Source: a virus. Taken from it: 45,946 nucleotides of DNA. The notes beneath the pieces are model-generated. The model was not told where the DNA came from. It ran no database searches and saw only the letters and a list, made by a program, of their open reading frames with translations. The stretch is taken from positions 1-45,946 of IMG/VR virus record IMGVR_UViG_3300021579_000289; one strand, given 5' to 3'. Position numbers and translations under genes: made by a program. Shown here one piece after another: positions 7,113 through 15,332 of this stretch (within the stretch, counting starts at the first letter, position 1; each line of letters opens with the position of its first letter).

Positions 7113-7495
7113 AATATATCGAACGGTACGAGTACCGCCCCCCCGTTTCTTCGGCCCATTCCGATCACGTAGTGCCCGGGTGACACGGGTCGCAGTATCT
7201 GCAGTGACGACCGGCCAGGGGCCTCTTCTGTCGGCAGCATCTCGACGGGCCCCTGCACGAGCCAGACCGAAAACAGCTCCCCACCGAGCGCCGTGTCCGG
7301 AGGTGACACGACTCCCGAGACCACTGCGCGCAGTTTGAGGATGTCACCGCTCCGCGCCGTGTGGCGCATATGCGTGGTCCCATGCCTGGGGTTCAGCCGA
7401 CTCGGACGCACCGGTTCGTCACCGGGGGGGGCCCATGCTGGGTCCGTCCACTGCGCAACAGTCGTCCCTTCGAGCTGCACGTCGAAGTTCGGCAT
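7109..7495 (-). CDS. hypothetical tail-region protein, 128 aa
   Basis: An unrecognised soluble protein, beta-rich in its second half (GDILKLRAVVSGVVSP, GELFSVWLVQGPVEML, GHYVIGMGRRNGGAVLVPF). It starts directly after the stop of the Asp-box tail-fibre gene and overlaps the next gene by 4 bp. The last residues, VLVPFDIF, look like a closing beta strand. A tail-fibre accessory role is plausible from the neighbours only. Confidence 0.6.
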   Translation of the reverse strand: MPNFDVQLEGTTVAQWTDPAWAPPGDEPVRPSRLNPRHGTTHMRHTARSGDILKLRAVVSGVVSPPDTALGGELFSVWLVQGPVEMLPTEEAPGRSSLQILRPVSPGHYVIGMGRRNGGAVLVPFDIF

Positions 7496-7496
7496 T

Positions 7497-8564
7497 TCAT
7501 GGCCCCAGAGCGATCGACGCGTAATGCACCCCGCCCGTGTCTGCGAACAAGAGTTGCCCTCGACCGAGCGCTATCCGGCTGCCCGGAGCGTTGCTCGCAA
7601 TCGTCCCGATTGTCCAGCTCACTCCGCCGTCCACGGAGTACCGCACTACAGCTTCCGACGATGCCATCGTGTCCACACAGACGATCATTCGACCGAACGC
7701 GACCGCTGACTTGATCGTGGATGGCCCGAAGGGTCCAGAGGACCACGTCAGCCCATCATCCGTAGACACTCGGCTGAACCCGGAACTGCTGTCCCAAATA
7801 ATGAACTTGGCCAGCCCTGGAATGTACAGCGGGATCTCGTATAGTTTGGGCAGCAGGTTCGTGGCGTCTACCAGCGTCCACGCTATCCCGTCTACGGACC
7901 GATAGACTCTGCCCATCCCATCGGCGCGAATGATCGCTGTCGGTGAAGCGGCTAGCTTGTACCCGGGCCCATACGAGGACGGCAAAGTTCGCGCCGTCCA
8001 GGCTGTCCCTGTGGGGCTGGTGGCGATTAGGCCAGCATCGGTGCTGAGCACGAACAGATTCGCCGATGGCGCCCAAGCTACGTCCGATTTCTGCGTGTCT
8101 AGAGCCCATGGAGTGCTCGCTCGAGACCACGTGAACCCGAAGTCTGTTGATAGGATCACCGTCTGTACGTTGGTCGAACGGTCGGCGACGACCACGACGT
8201 TCCCCCCTGTATTTACAGCAGCGGAGAGCAGAGAGACGTAGATCTCTAGGGTGGAAAAAATCTCACCGAAAGAGTTCCGGATCGGGATCCACCGCTTCCC
8301 GTCCACGGAGTAAGACGCGACGGGCCCCGTTCCGCCTTCGTGCATCGTGATCCAGACCATGCCGGTCCAGAACACGAGATCGCCCCTAGATGTAAGAGTC
8401 GCAGTGTTCACCCAATTTCGCGGCAGGACGGCATCCGTGTACGAGAGGCCATCGGCGGCCTGCGAGCAGATGCGATCGATCTTGTCGAGCTCGCTCGCTG
8501 TAGGGATGTCATCGGTCACGAATCCCGCGGGACGCGCACGAGAGAATGGCCACTTTTCCGACAT
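7497..8564 (-). CDS. Asp-box beta-propeller tail fibre / receptor-binding protein
   Basis: A 355-residue protein starting at the ATG that overlaps the upstream stop as TAATG. It carries at least five BNR/Asp-box-like motifs of the type S-x-D-x-G-x-T-W: SVDGKRW, STDFGFTW, SVDGIAW, STDDGLTW and SVDGGVSW. Such repeats form sialidase-like beta-propellers. The catalytic Arg triad of true sialidases is not recognisable, so carbohydrate binding is safer than enzymatic cleavage. It directly follows the gp48-like baseplate gene, the usual place for a tail fibre or receptor-binding protein. A longer reading from 8657 exists, but its extra 31 residues look non-coding. Confidence 0.75.
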   Translation of the reverse strand: MSEKWPFSRARPAGFVTDDIPTASELDKIDRICSQAADGLSYTDAVLPRNWVNTATLTSRGDLVFWTGMVWITMHEGGTGPVASYSVDGKRWIPIRNSFGEIFSTLEIYVSLLSAAVNTGGNVVVVADRSTNVQTVILSTDFGFTWSRASTPWALDTQKSDVAWAPSANLFVLSTDAGLIATSPTGTAWTARTLPSSYGPGYKLAASPTAIIRADGMGRVYRSVDGIAWTLVDATNLLPKLYEIPLYIPGLAKFIIWDSSSGFSRVSTDDGLTWSSGPFGPSTIKSAVAFGRMIVCVDTMASSEAVVRYSVDGGVSWTIGTIASNAPGSRIALGRGQLLFADTGGVHYASIALGP

Positions 8565-9253
8565 TACCCAAGAGCTCCCATCCCCAGAGGGGTTGAACCG
8601 AGATGCCAGGCACCGGTCCCGATCGTGAAATCGACCCAGCTCGGCAGCACGTCGCACAGGAAAGCCCTAACGCGTTCCCTGATGCGCATCTCCTCCGCCG
8701 TCAGCTGACCGGAATGGCCCACCGCGAATCGCACTCGCACGACAAAATTCGTGGAGTAGTTCGGGTAAGCAGCGTACTCGAGCCCTCCGAAGATTGCGCC
8801 TTCTGCCGTCGGGTCGTGCGGCGCAATCGTGCGGCCGAACTGCGTACACGCAGCCGTGTCGTGATTGACCGCAAGGAGAGATAGTCGCGCGTCGATCTTG
8901 GTGAGCTCAGCTGCGAGATTCGGTGTCGTCGCATCGATGCTCCGTGTCCAACGCTCAGCGGCTCGTTCGGCCCGCGTCGACGGCGCGTCCTCCGGCGACG
9001 GTACAAGCCCCGTGACGCGCTCGTAATAGGGCAGGAAATCAGTAGCGAGCGACGGGTCTAACTGCAAGATAGCACGGTCGTATGCGCTATTCGCCGCAGC
9101 AAGCCCGATCGCGCGGGACTCACGCCAGAGCCCCTCGATACCCGAGTCGGCGCGAGCGCTCCCGCCGATCCCGACGGCGCTGCGAATCAGCGCGTACGCC
9201 TTCGACGCGGGCGTCGGCTCTCCGCCGACCTGGAACGGGAGAGGGTTCAGCAT
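8564..9253 (-). CDS. baseplate/tail protein, Mu gp48-like (DUF2313/YmfQ)
   Basis: This 229-residue protein belongs to the family that joins baseplate to fibres. The signature is SAYDRAILQLDPSLATDFLP followed by YYERVTGLVPSPEDAPSTRAERAA, the typical DP-x-T-A-x-x-L-L-P-x-W/Y-E-x-x-x-G-L pattern. I chose ATG 9253 because GGAGG lies 9 bases upstream and because residues before it in the longer frame look like a shadow. It follows the gene at 9255 with a 1-base gap. Gene order gp47 then gp48 matches phage Mu. The C-terminal half (FVVRVRFAVGHSGQLTAEEM) is beta-rich. Confidence 0.8.
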   Translation of the reverse strand: MLNPLPFQVGGEPTPASKAYALIRSAVGIGGSARADSGIEGLWRESRAIGLAAANSAYDRAILQLDPSLATDFLPYYERVTGLVPSPEDAPSTRAERAAERWTRSIDATTPNLAAELTKIDARLSLLAVNHDTAACTQFGRTIAPHDPTAEGAIFGGLEYAAYPNYSTNFVVRVRFAVGHSGQLTAEEMRIRERVRAFLCDVLPSWVDFTIGTGAWHLGSTPLGMGALG

Positions 9254-9254
9254 C

Positions 9255-9755
9255 TCAGAATACCTCCAGCCAGAACGGCGCATCGACGAGCGTTCCAGCC
9301 GTGTCCCACAATCGAATTTGGACCCGTAGTGGGTTCGTTGCGTCCTTCCACGCGCGCGCCTCGATCCGGTCGGCGAATGCTGCCAGCGCCTTTTGATCGT
9401 GGACGCGGGCGGCGAGGAGCACGGTTGGGACTGCGATTTCGTTTTCGTCCACATAGCTGGACGCAAACGTGTACGTGTAACTTCCTGCTGCGGTGCGCGC
9501 GAGAACCGGGCGGGCTTGCGTCCCGTCCGGGTTCCAGGCTTCCGCCTGTATGCTCACATCGAAGACGGCACCCCCAGTATTCCAGCTCGCGATCACGGTA
9601 GCGCGAGGCACCACCAGGCTCATCCCGGAGGCAGCCCAGAACAGCGCGTTGAGCGTGACTTTTCCAACCTGCTGCTTCGGGTTGCGAATAGGCGCCGCAT
9701 CCTCGAGCTTGGGCCCGAGCGATGCTCGCGTAATCCGAGTGGGGAATGCTGCCAT
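9255..9755 (-). CDS. hypothetical baseplate-region protein, 166 aa
   Basis: I do not recognise this family. The protein is beta-rich, with AAFPTRITRASLGPKLEDA at the start, two long strand-like stretches (MSLVVPRATVIASW, VFDVSIQAEAWNPDG), and RVQIRLWDTAGTLVDAPFW at the end. It lies between the gp47-like and gp48-like baseplate genes, where Mu itself has no gene. It may be a lineage-specific baseplate component. The start follows the upstream gene by 7 bases. Confidence 0.6.
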   Translation of the reverse strand: MAAFPTRITRASLGPKLEDAAPIRNPKQQVGKVTLNALFWAASGMSLVVPRATVIASWNTGGAVFDVSIQAEAWNPDGTQARPVLARTAAGSYTYTFASSYVDENEIAVPTVLLAARVHDQKALAAFADRIEARAWKDATNPLRVQIRLWDTAGTLVDAPFWLEVF

Positions 9756-9762
9756 ATGTAAC

Positions 9763-11355
9763 CTAGAGAGAGTACAGCCCGCAGGTTCCGAGAGTGATCA
9801 TATTGGGCCCAGCGGTGAGTACCGCTGGGTAGTCCGGCGTCGTTCGGCTGAGGCTTGCCAGCGCAGCGTCCGAGCTACTGCCGCCGAGCGCCTCGATCAC
9901 CCGCGTCGCTACAAGCGCTCCGGCGCGAAAGGGCTTCTCCTCGCTCGCGAGCGGGAAACGAACACAGCGCCCCCCGCGCACGTCACCAGTCGCGTCGATA
10001 ACCTCTCCGGGGCCGAGTGCGTCGAAATATCCTTCGACTGCTCTTGCCACGGTGTCGCGTCGAGCCATGTCCGGACAAATAACGAAGCCAACAGAGAGAG
10101 CGGGGACTGGCCCGGAGCAGAGCACACGGAAAGTGTTTCCGCCGAGGTCTTGGACGGACGTTGCCATGATGCGGACGTATCGGCTCGTTGCCCGATCCCA
10201 CAGCATCATAGCCGGTGCGTTCGCGCCGGAGAGCGTCGTCCCTGCGAGCTGCCCGGGAAGGGTCGCGTCGCCGGGACATGTGATCACGAAATCCGTGAGA
10301 GAGGTCACCGCCGACACGTACGGCGTGATCGCGTGGTAGGACGGGAACGGGCGCGCGTCCGTCCAGCCCGAGAGCGACCCGCGTGCCATCTCGAGTCGCA
10401 GCACGACATTAGCTGGCTGGCTCACCGGGGGGGTAACGAGGACGAAGGGCGGAGTCGGGTAGACCGCACTCGCCGGCGGCGTCATGTGCGCGATGGCGGC
10501 GGCGAGCGTTCCAGCGCTCGGGAAGCGACCGAGTGGCCCCACCGCGTTGCCCCGTTTTTGAGTGATCGCGATCAGCGTTGACCCGGCATGGAACGCGCAG
10601 GGATAGACGAATGCGTCCTCGACCGCGTTGCTGGATTTCCTGGTCCATCCGCGCGTCTGCGAGTCGTTGCCGGCGCCTTGCGCATGGCGGATCCGAGCGA
10701 GAAGCCTCGACGCGAACTCCGCATCCGTCTCCCTGTCCGTCCCGCCCGAGAAATCTGCGGAGACCGTGGCTTGCGGCTCCATCGAAGGATCTCGCAGCGT
10801 CCATGTGAGCGTCGTGCCCTCGGTGGGGTTCGTCGCGCTCCCGCTTCCGGTCGCCATCATCTGCACAGAGACGGTTCCGTCAGCGCCGACAGTGGCACCG
10901 GTCAGAACCTGGTACATGTTGCCCGCATCGTCGCGTGCCCGGTGTGCTGTCGGATCCCCAAGGGTCGTCGAGCCGACCACGCTCGTCCCCGACACACCAC
11001 GGACGAGCACCGAGCCCGATCCTCCGGTGGCAGGGAGCAGGGACTCTCCCCACATGCGACCATGGAAATCCACGAGCCATTTCGTCGGAGCGCGGTCGAT
11101 TCGTAGGCAGTCCGCGAGGTAGATCGCGCGGCGCTGCTCGCTCTGGCCGTAATCGTCGATCGCCTGCGCTTCGTTGTACCAGCGCGACTTCGGTTGCGTC
11201 GCTCGCTGGATCTCCGACTCGGTGAAGGGCAGCCCCGTTTCCGGGTTCAAGAGTTGCCGGAGGCCTTCGCGAAAATTCGCGAGCACCACGCGATCACGGA
11301 GCCACCCGCGGGCGACGACGGCGAACTCTCGATCGACGGGGGTCTGCAATGCCAT
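9763..11355 (-). CDS. baseplate J-like protein (Mu gp47-like)
   Basis: This 530-residue protein is a wedge component of the contractile-tail baseplate. The central region has the conserved J-like signature: GGTDRETDAEFASRLLARIR, followed by SNAVEDAFVYPCAFHAGSTL and the AVGPLGRFPSAGTLAAA segment. N-terminal residues 1-100 contain LADCLRIDRAPTKW. The C-terminal residues carry MARRDTVARAVEGYFDALGPGEVIDA, the usual end of J-like proteins where a circular wedge contact forms. The start overlaps the upstream wedge gene by 1 base. Length is normal to slightly long for the family. Confidence 0.9.
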   Translation of the reverse strand: MALQTPVDREFAVVARGWLRDRVVLANFREGLRQLLNPETGLPFTESEIQRATQPKSRWYNEAQAIDDYGQSEQRRAIYLADCLRIDRAPTKWLVDFHGRMWGESLLPATGGSGSVLVRGVSGTSVVGSTTLGDPTAHRARDDAGNMYQVLTGATVGADGTVSVQMMATGSGSATNPTEGTTLTWTLRDPSMEPQATVSADFSGGTDRETDAEFASRLLARIRHAQGAGNDSQTRGWTRKSSNAVEDAFVYPCAFHAGSTLIAITQKRGNAVGPLGRFPSAGTLAAAIAHMTPPASAVYPTPPFVLVTPPVSQPANVVLRLEMARGSLSGWTDARPFPSYHAITPYVSAVTSLTDFVITCPGDATLPGQLAGTTLSGANAPAMMLWDRATSRYVRIMATSVQDLGGNTFRVLCSGPVPALSVGFVICPDMARRDTVARAVEGYFDALGPGEVIDATGDVRGGRCVRFPLASEEKPFRAGALVATRVIEALGGSSSDAALASLSRTTPDYPAVLTAGPNMITLGTCGLYSL

Positions 11356-11771
11356 CAGCGACTCACGATCTCGCTCAGGCGCACGCGAACATTGCGCTCG
11401 GCCTGTTGCACCTGATTGGAGTACGTCACTTGCAGCTCCGCCCAGTCGTCACCGGTGAGGATGTCCACGGACAGGATTTCGACCTGCCGGTCGTCGACGA
11501 GGTGCGCGAGAGCGAAGGCGACCTCCTGCTGCAGGAACGGCGCGAGCTGAGGGTCGATGCGCTCGTGCTCGTGGAACTTCTGACCGAAGCCCTGAACGGC
11601 GCTACCTGAATCGCGGACGGTGCGCAGCGCGGCGAACACCGCGGCGTCCGTCGGGTCGTATCCGCGCTCGACGGAAAGGAGCTCACCCGTCGCGAAGTCG
11701 ATCGGATCCGCGAGCATCGCGGGCACGGTCACCGTGAATTGCGGCGCGATCAGGAAGTCCTGCGACGACAC
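11355..11771 (-). CDS. baseplate wedge protein, gp25/gpW/gp46-like
   Basis: A 138-residue protein with the gp25-like lysozyme-related fold typical of wedge proteins: DPTDAAVFAALRTVRDSGS, then HERIDPQLAPFLQQEVAFAL, and the closing ILTGDDWAELQVTYSNQVQQ. It precedes the J-like gene, as in Mu and P2. The first usable start is GTG at 11771, with no Shine-Dalgarno. Upstream the same frame stays open for 12 further codons to the TGA (11808-11810) that ends the tripeptide-repeat gene. The start is therefore uncertain, and readthrough from the repeat gene is conceivable. Confidence 0.75.
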   Translation of the reverse strand: MSSQDFLIAPQFTVTVPAMLADPIDFATGELLSVERGYDPTDAAVFAALRTVRDSGSAVQGFGQKFHEHERIDPQLAPFLQQEVAFALAHLVDDRQVEILSVDILTGDDWAELQVTYSNQVQQAERNVRVRLSEIVSR

Positions 11772-11807
11772 GACGCGGAGCTTGGCGACCGGCCGTGGGA
11801 GTGACCC

Positions 11808-12131
11808 TCAATCGAGAGGACAGAACAACCCGGGTAGCCCCGGGGGCGTCGGCAGCGTCGGCAGCGTCGGCAGCGTCGGGATGCCGGGGAGGCCCGGCAA
11901 TGCCGTCAGCGCTGGGACGCCAGGGAGCGCCGGGAGAGCGGGTAGCCCCGGGGGCGTCGGCAGCGTCGGCAGCGTCGGGATGCCGGGGAGGCCCGGCAAT
12001 GCCGGCAGCGCTGGGACGCCAGGGAGCGCCGGGAGAGCGGGTAGCCCCGGGGGCGTCGGCAGCGTCGGCAGCGTCGGCAATGGAAACGACAACGCGATCA
12101 GCGGCAGCGGCGGGAACGCGCAGCGAGACAC
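11808..12131 (-). CDS. (X-hydrophobic-Pro)n tripeptide-repeat protein
   Basis: A 107-residue protein starting at GTG 12131, which overlaps the upstream TAG stop by one base (TAGTG). After an 18-residue hydrophobic lead, almost the whole protein is tripeptides ending in Pro: ALP, GVP, GLP, GIP, TLP, TPP, with Ala, Gly or Thr first. This is collagen-like in period but has Pro rather than Gly as the fixed residue, so a polyproline II helix is likely. It stands between the spike-region gene and the wedge gene, so it may be a short stalk or linker in the baseplate. The C-terminus is GLPGLFCPLD. I know no named family. Confidence 0.6.
   Translation of the reverse strand: MSRCAFPPLPLIALSFPLPTLPTLPTPPGLPALPALPGVPALPALPGLPGIPTLPTLPTPPGLPALPALPGVPALTALPGLPGIPTLPTLPTLPTPPGLPGLFCPLD
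11833..12090. repeat. 99-bp tandem repeat with 9-bp subunits
   Basis: About two and a half copies of a unit beginning GGTAGCCCCGGGGGCGTCGG start at 11833, 11941 and 12040. The step between the first two is 108 bases and between the last two 99 bases; the difference is one extra CAGCGTCGG nonamer. The copies are nearly identical, so the expansion is recent. Every step is a multiple of 9, preserving the tripeptide code on the minus strand. Confidence 0.85.
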
Positions 12132-12451
12132 TACGCGATCGTCCCCGTCGCAGTGCCCGCCGACGTAGTCGCCCCCGTTTGCGCCGCCGCCGTGCCTGCT
12201 GTGGATACAGGGATCCCTGGTGCCACCGTCGACGATACCTGCGCGTGGGCGGCGATGTGAGGGATCACCTTGGCGACCGCGCGTGCAATCGCGGCGAGTT
12301 GCTCTTTCGCGACGGCCTGCGCGGCAGGCGTCATGCCGACCGGAAACGACACGGGAGCGACGAGCGCGTCGAACACCTCTTTCGCGCAGCCTGCTCCGGT
12401 CACGGTGCCGGTGACGGGGTTCACGGTGACGGAGCCTTCGATCATCGCCAT
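12131..12451 (-). CDS. hypothetical baseplate protein, 106 aa
   Basis: An unrecognised small protein starting MAMIEGSVTVNPVTGTVTG, with GTGAGGT just upstream. A beta-type N-terminus is followed by a helix (AAQAVAKEQLAAIARAVAKV) and an Ala/Thr/Ser-rich tail (AAAQTGATTSAGTATGTIA). It lies directly after the gp45/V-like spike gene and before the tripeptide-repeat gene. The context suggests a small baseplate or spike accessory protein. Longer readings in the same frame start at 12616 but add only shadow sequence. Confidence 0.65.
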   Translation of the reverse strand: MAMIEGSVTVNPVTGTVTGAGCAKEVFDALVAPVSFPVGMTPAAQAVAKEQLAAIARAVAKVIPHIAAHAQVSSTVAPGIPVSTAGTAAAQTGATTSAGTATGTIA

Positions 12452-12459
12452 GGGGGACC

Positions 12460-13194
12460 TCACACCGGGGACACGAACACGCTGGGGCTCGGCGGGCTCG
12501 CTGGCCCCGCGAGGAGCGGCACCGCCGCCGTCGGGTTCGCGCCGAGGGCGACGTTGCCCTGGAGCACAACTTTCGACGCGCACACCGTAAACTCTCCGGG
12601 CTTCAGATTCAGCCACGTCGTCGAGTCCGCCCGCATCGTGATCCCGTTGTCCTTGTCGAGCACGACGGCGAACCCGTCGCCGTGCACCAGCATGACGCTC
12701 TCTCCGTCCGGATCGAACGCGAGCACGTGGGCCTTCGTCGCCGTCCCTCCGGCGTAGGCGTACGGCACATACAGGGTGGCCTTCGAGGCTTTGCCGTCTT
12801 CGGGCCCGCTCGAGGCCGCATCGTCGAAGGAGAGGAACGCGCCGCCGTACCCGACGAGGGCCACCGAGCCCGCCTTCGGCTCCGGATACCGCCGGTTCAG
12901 CCGCAGGTCACGCCACGCGACGGGAGTGAGTTTCCCCCCGAGACGTACGGCCATCGCTTCCGCCGCGAGCTGGTCGCCCGACGCATCCGGGGGGCGCGGG
13001 CGGAACACGATGCCGGGGGCCCCGTACGCCTCGGCGTCGGGAGCGCTCTCCCCTGACGCCGTCTCGTCGTCGCTGTCGAGATCGCCGACCGCGCCTTCGC
13101 CTCCGACGAGTACTGCGGAGTGCCGGCCGACCACCGTCGATCCGACGACGCGCATGAACGACACCAGAAACCCCGAGAGTAGCGACGGTCTCAT
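12460..13194 (-). CDS. baseplate assembly/spike protein, gpV/gp45-like
   Basis: A 244-residue protein consistent with the central spike of contractile tails. The middle region (YPEPKAGSVALVGYGGAFLSF) and the later strand series (GESVMLVHGDGFAVVLDKDNGITMRAD, then LKPGEFTVCASKVVLQGNVALG) fit an OB-like domain followed by a beta-helix tip. The C-terminus ASPPSPSVFVSPV is Pro/Ser-rich. The position right after the gp44-like hub agrees with Mu order. The start overlaps the hub gene by 4 bp (ATGA). Confidence 0.75.
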   Translation of the reverse strand: MRPSLLSGFLVSFMRVVGSTVVGRHSAVLVGGEGAVGDLDSDDETASGESAPDAEAYGAPGIVFRPRPPDASGDQLAAEAMAVRLGGKLTPVAWRDLRLNRRYPEPKAGSVALVGYGGAFLSFDDAASSGPEDGKASKATLYVPYAYAGGTATKAHVLAFDPDGESVMLVHGDGFAVVLDKDNGITMRADSTTWLNLKPGEFTVCASKVVLQGNVALGANPTAAVPLLAGPASPPSPSVFVSPV

Positions 13195-14345
13195 GCGAGC
13201 CTCCAGATCCCCCGGCCCACGCCGGTAAGCGTCGTGCGGTGCGACTCACCCGCGGAGCCGCGCATAGTGCACTGCCAGACTAGGTACGGACCGTTTGCCG
13301 CGCCTGCAACATCGACGCGCACGTCAGCCACGGTGTCCACGCCGTACGGGATCTTCTGCGAGCCGGACCAGTACGAAAGCCCGTCGGTCTCGAGCGTCCA
13401 CGAGTCCTTGTGCAGCGAGCGTCTCATCATCTCCCGGCGCGCCCGGCCCTCGGCCTGCGCCTTCGTTGTCACGCCCTCATCGATGACGATCGCAACGCGG
13501 TCAAGCGGGGAGTCTAGAAACGCCAGCGTACGGTCGAGCTCCACGCCTCGCGCCCGCGCCTTGCTCTGATCCTTCCCGCCGCCGATGCCGTACACGAAGA
13601 GCTTCGACGGAACGTCCTCGAAGTCTTCGGTCTTGCGCACGTCGAGCAGGTTGTTCGTGCGGCCCTGCGCGCCGCGCCTGCAGGTCATGACGTAGAGCGG
13701 ATCCTGCGTGTCGTCGGGCGCGCCGATCACGATCCGGCCGTCCGCGGTGTCCCACATCATCAGACCGAAGCGCGAGAGGTGCCGATCGACGAAGGCATAG
13801 ATCGACTCCGGCGGATGCGGGCGCGCCTCCTCCTCCTTGATATCGTGGATCTCGAGCGCGGGCTTCGTCGGGGTGGAAGAGCTCCGCCCGGTGATGATGT
13901 TGCGCGCAAGGTCGGCGCGAAAGATGAGGTCCTTTTCCTCGAGCCGCATGCCCGCAAAGGCCTTCAGTACCACGTCCTTCAGGGTCGCCTTCGTCACTCC
14001 GATCGCGGGGTTCACGGCCGTGAATAGCGCGTCCGCAAGGAGCGTACGCACGACAACCTGGACCGTCGCCCCGGCGCTCGCCGAAACGGCAAGGTTGCGG
14101 GTCAGAAGTCGCCCGGTGATGCGCGGCGCATCGTTAACCGTAACCTTGAATCGTCCTCCGATCGCAATCGCGTCTCGGATGGCGGACCACGTACCCGAGT
14201 CGCCGAGCTCGAAGCGCGCGGCGGAGGGCTGAGTGAGGTCCGTCGCGATCTCGTACTGCGTGGCCCGGTCCACGACGATCGAGAAGTCCCCGCCCTGGAT
14301 GGACTCGATCTGCACGGTGTCGCGTTCGCGCTTCACCATGCTCAC
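13191..14345 (-). CDS. baseplate hub protein, Mu gp44 (gpP/gp27)-like
   Basis: This 384-residue protein is the tail hub that joins tube and spike. Recognisable features are ARFELGDSGTWSAIRDAIAIGGRF at the N-terminus, DVVLKAFAGMRLEE, IYAFVDRHLSRFGLMMWDTADGRIVIGAPD in the middle, and the C-terminal HRTTLTGVGRGIWRL. All are typical of the late-control/gp44 family. GTG 14345 overlaps the upstream stop as GTGA; ATG at 14339 is an alternative start two codons later. Gene order gp43, gp44, gp45 is as in Mu. Confidence 0.85.
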   Translation of the reverse strand: MSMVKRERDTVQIESIQGGDFSIVVDRATQYEIATDLTQPSAARFELGDSGTWSAIRDAIAIGGRFKVTVNDAPRITGRLLTRNLAVSASAGATVQVVVRTLLADALFTAVNPAIGVTKATLKDVVLKAFAGMRLEEKDLIFRADLARNIITGRSSSTPTKPALEIHDIKEEEARPHPPESIYAFVDRHLSRFGLMMWDTADGRIVIGAPDDTQDPLYVMTCRRGAQGRTNNLLDVRKTEDFEDVPSKLFVYGIGGGKDQSKARARGVELDRTLAFLDSPLDRVAIVIDEGVTTKAQAEGRARREMMRRSLHKDSWTLETDGLSYWSGSQKIPYGVDTVADVRVDVAGAANGPYLVWQCTMRGSAGESHRTTLTGVGRGIWRLA

Positions 14346-15295
14346 CCAACGAAGACGAGCACGGGGGTGTTTGCGGGGATGTACGCGGGATCCTCGATCT
14401 GGCTGTTCACCCCGATGAGGTCCCGGACCGATTGACCCCGCTCCGTCGCGATGTCGTAGATGCTGCGGTCGGTCGCGTACCGCACGGTCACGGTCTTCGG
14501 GAGGCGCTCGCGCGACTCCATCTCCGCGCGAGCCGCGAACTCGATGAGGTCGAGGAGCCCCTGTCGCGCGCGCGAGCCCTCGGGGTCGTTCAGCTGCCCC
14601 CGGCCCGTGGCGGCGCTCGTGAGGGAGTCGGTGAGGAATCGAGCGGCGCGCATGACGCGGCCCGCCTGGTGCGCGATCGCAGCGGCGTAGTCCCCCGGCG
14701 TGTTCATCAGCCCGACGAGGTCAGCGGCGAGCTGCGTAATGTCCTCTATTGAGCCGTCCCAGCCGCCGATGGAGTCCATGTCGAACTGCGTGGTTTCCGC
14801 CTTGCGCTGGACCTGCGATTTCACGGACACCGCCTCGAAGGCCTCGCGGTCCAGGTCGTCTTCATTGTCCGAGCAGAAAGAGGCCGTCAGGATCTCCCCG
14901 CCGCGGAAGTCGTCGCCGATCGCGCGCCGGTCCCACGTCGTGGGCTTCACGCGCATGTTGCGTTTCCACGGCAGGTGCAGCGTCGCCGTCTTCCCCGTCT
15001 TGAACTGCTTCAGCAGCGCCTCGAGGCGGTCGGGCCAGATCGCCGGCTGCCCATCGCCCTCGGTGTCGCCCTCGGCCACGTCGGGGTGGAACAGGAGCTC
15101 GAGCGTGAAATCGTCCGGCTCCGCGCCCGTCGAGTCGAGTTTCGCTCCGTCCTGCCACGGGCGCGCGTGCTTCACGATCCGGTTGCCGCCCTTCTCGGTG
15201 ATCTGGCGGGCAATCACGCGGAGCTCGCTCTCCCCGTCGGCCATGTAGGTCGAAGGGCCTAGCCCTTCCCAGTCGTCGGGAGCTTCGTCCGCCAT
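14342..15295 (-). CDS. DNA circularisation-family tail protein (Mu gp43-like) with LysM-like end
   Basis: This 317-residue protein has the N-terminal domain of the so-called DNA circulation family, a tail-tip protein despite its name: GLGPSTYMADGESELRVIAR, then TLELLFHPDVAEGD and LHLPWKRNMRVKPTTW. A helical middle region (ITQLAADLVGLMNTPGDYAA) follows. Residues 280-317 (DRSIYDIATERGQSVRDLIGVNSQIEDP) resemble a LysM domain, common at the end of tail-tip proteins. It sits between tape measure and hub as in Mu. A 37-base gap separates it from the tape measure gene. Confidence 0.8.
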   Translation of the reverse strand: MADEAPDDWEGLGPSTYMADGESELRVIARQITEKGGNRIVKHARPWQDGAKLDSTGAEPDDFTLELLFHPDVAEGDTEGDGQPAIWPDRLEALLKQFKTGKTATLHLPWKRNMRVKPTTWDRRAIGDDFRGGEILTASFCSDNEDDLDREAFEAVSVKSQVQRKAETTQFDMDSIGGWDGSIEDITQLAADLVGLMNTPGDYAAAIAHQAGRVMRAARFLTDSLTSAATGRGQLNDPEGSRARQGLLDLIEFAARAEMESRERLPKTVTVRYATDRSIYDIATERGQSVRDLIGVNSQIEDPAYIPANTPVLVFVG

Positions 15296-15332
15296 CGCGG
15301 AGTCTCTACCGCAGAGAGAGCAGGCTCAGCCG

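Noticed and set aside
11833-12090. CRISPR-like array
   Set aside because: Units are directly adjacent with 9-bp internal periodicity and no unique spacers; this is a coding tandem repeat.
11620-12168. Plus-strand frame with Gly-X-Y collagen-like repeats
   Set aside because: Attractive as a collagen-like fibre, but it is antisense to the baseplate array and starts inside the wedge gene shadow. The minus-strand frame is coupled to its neighbours.
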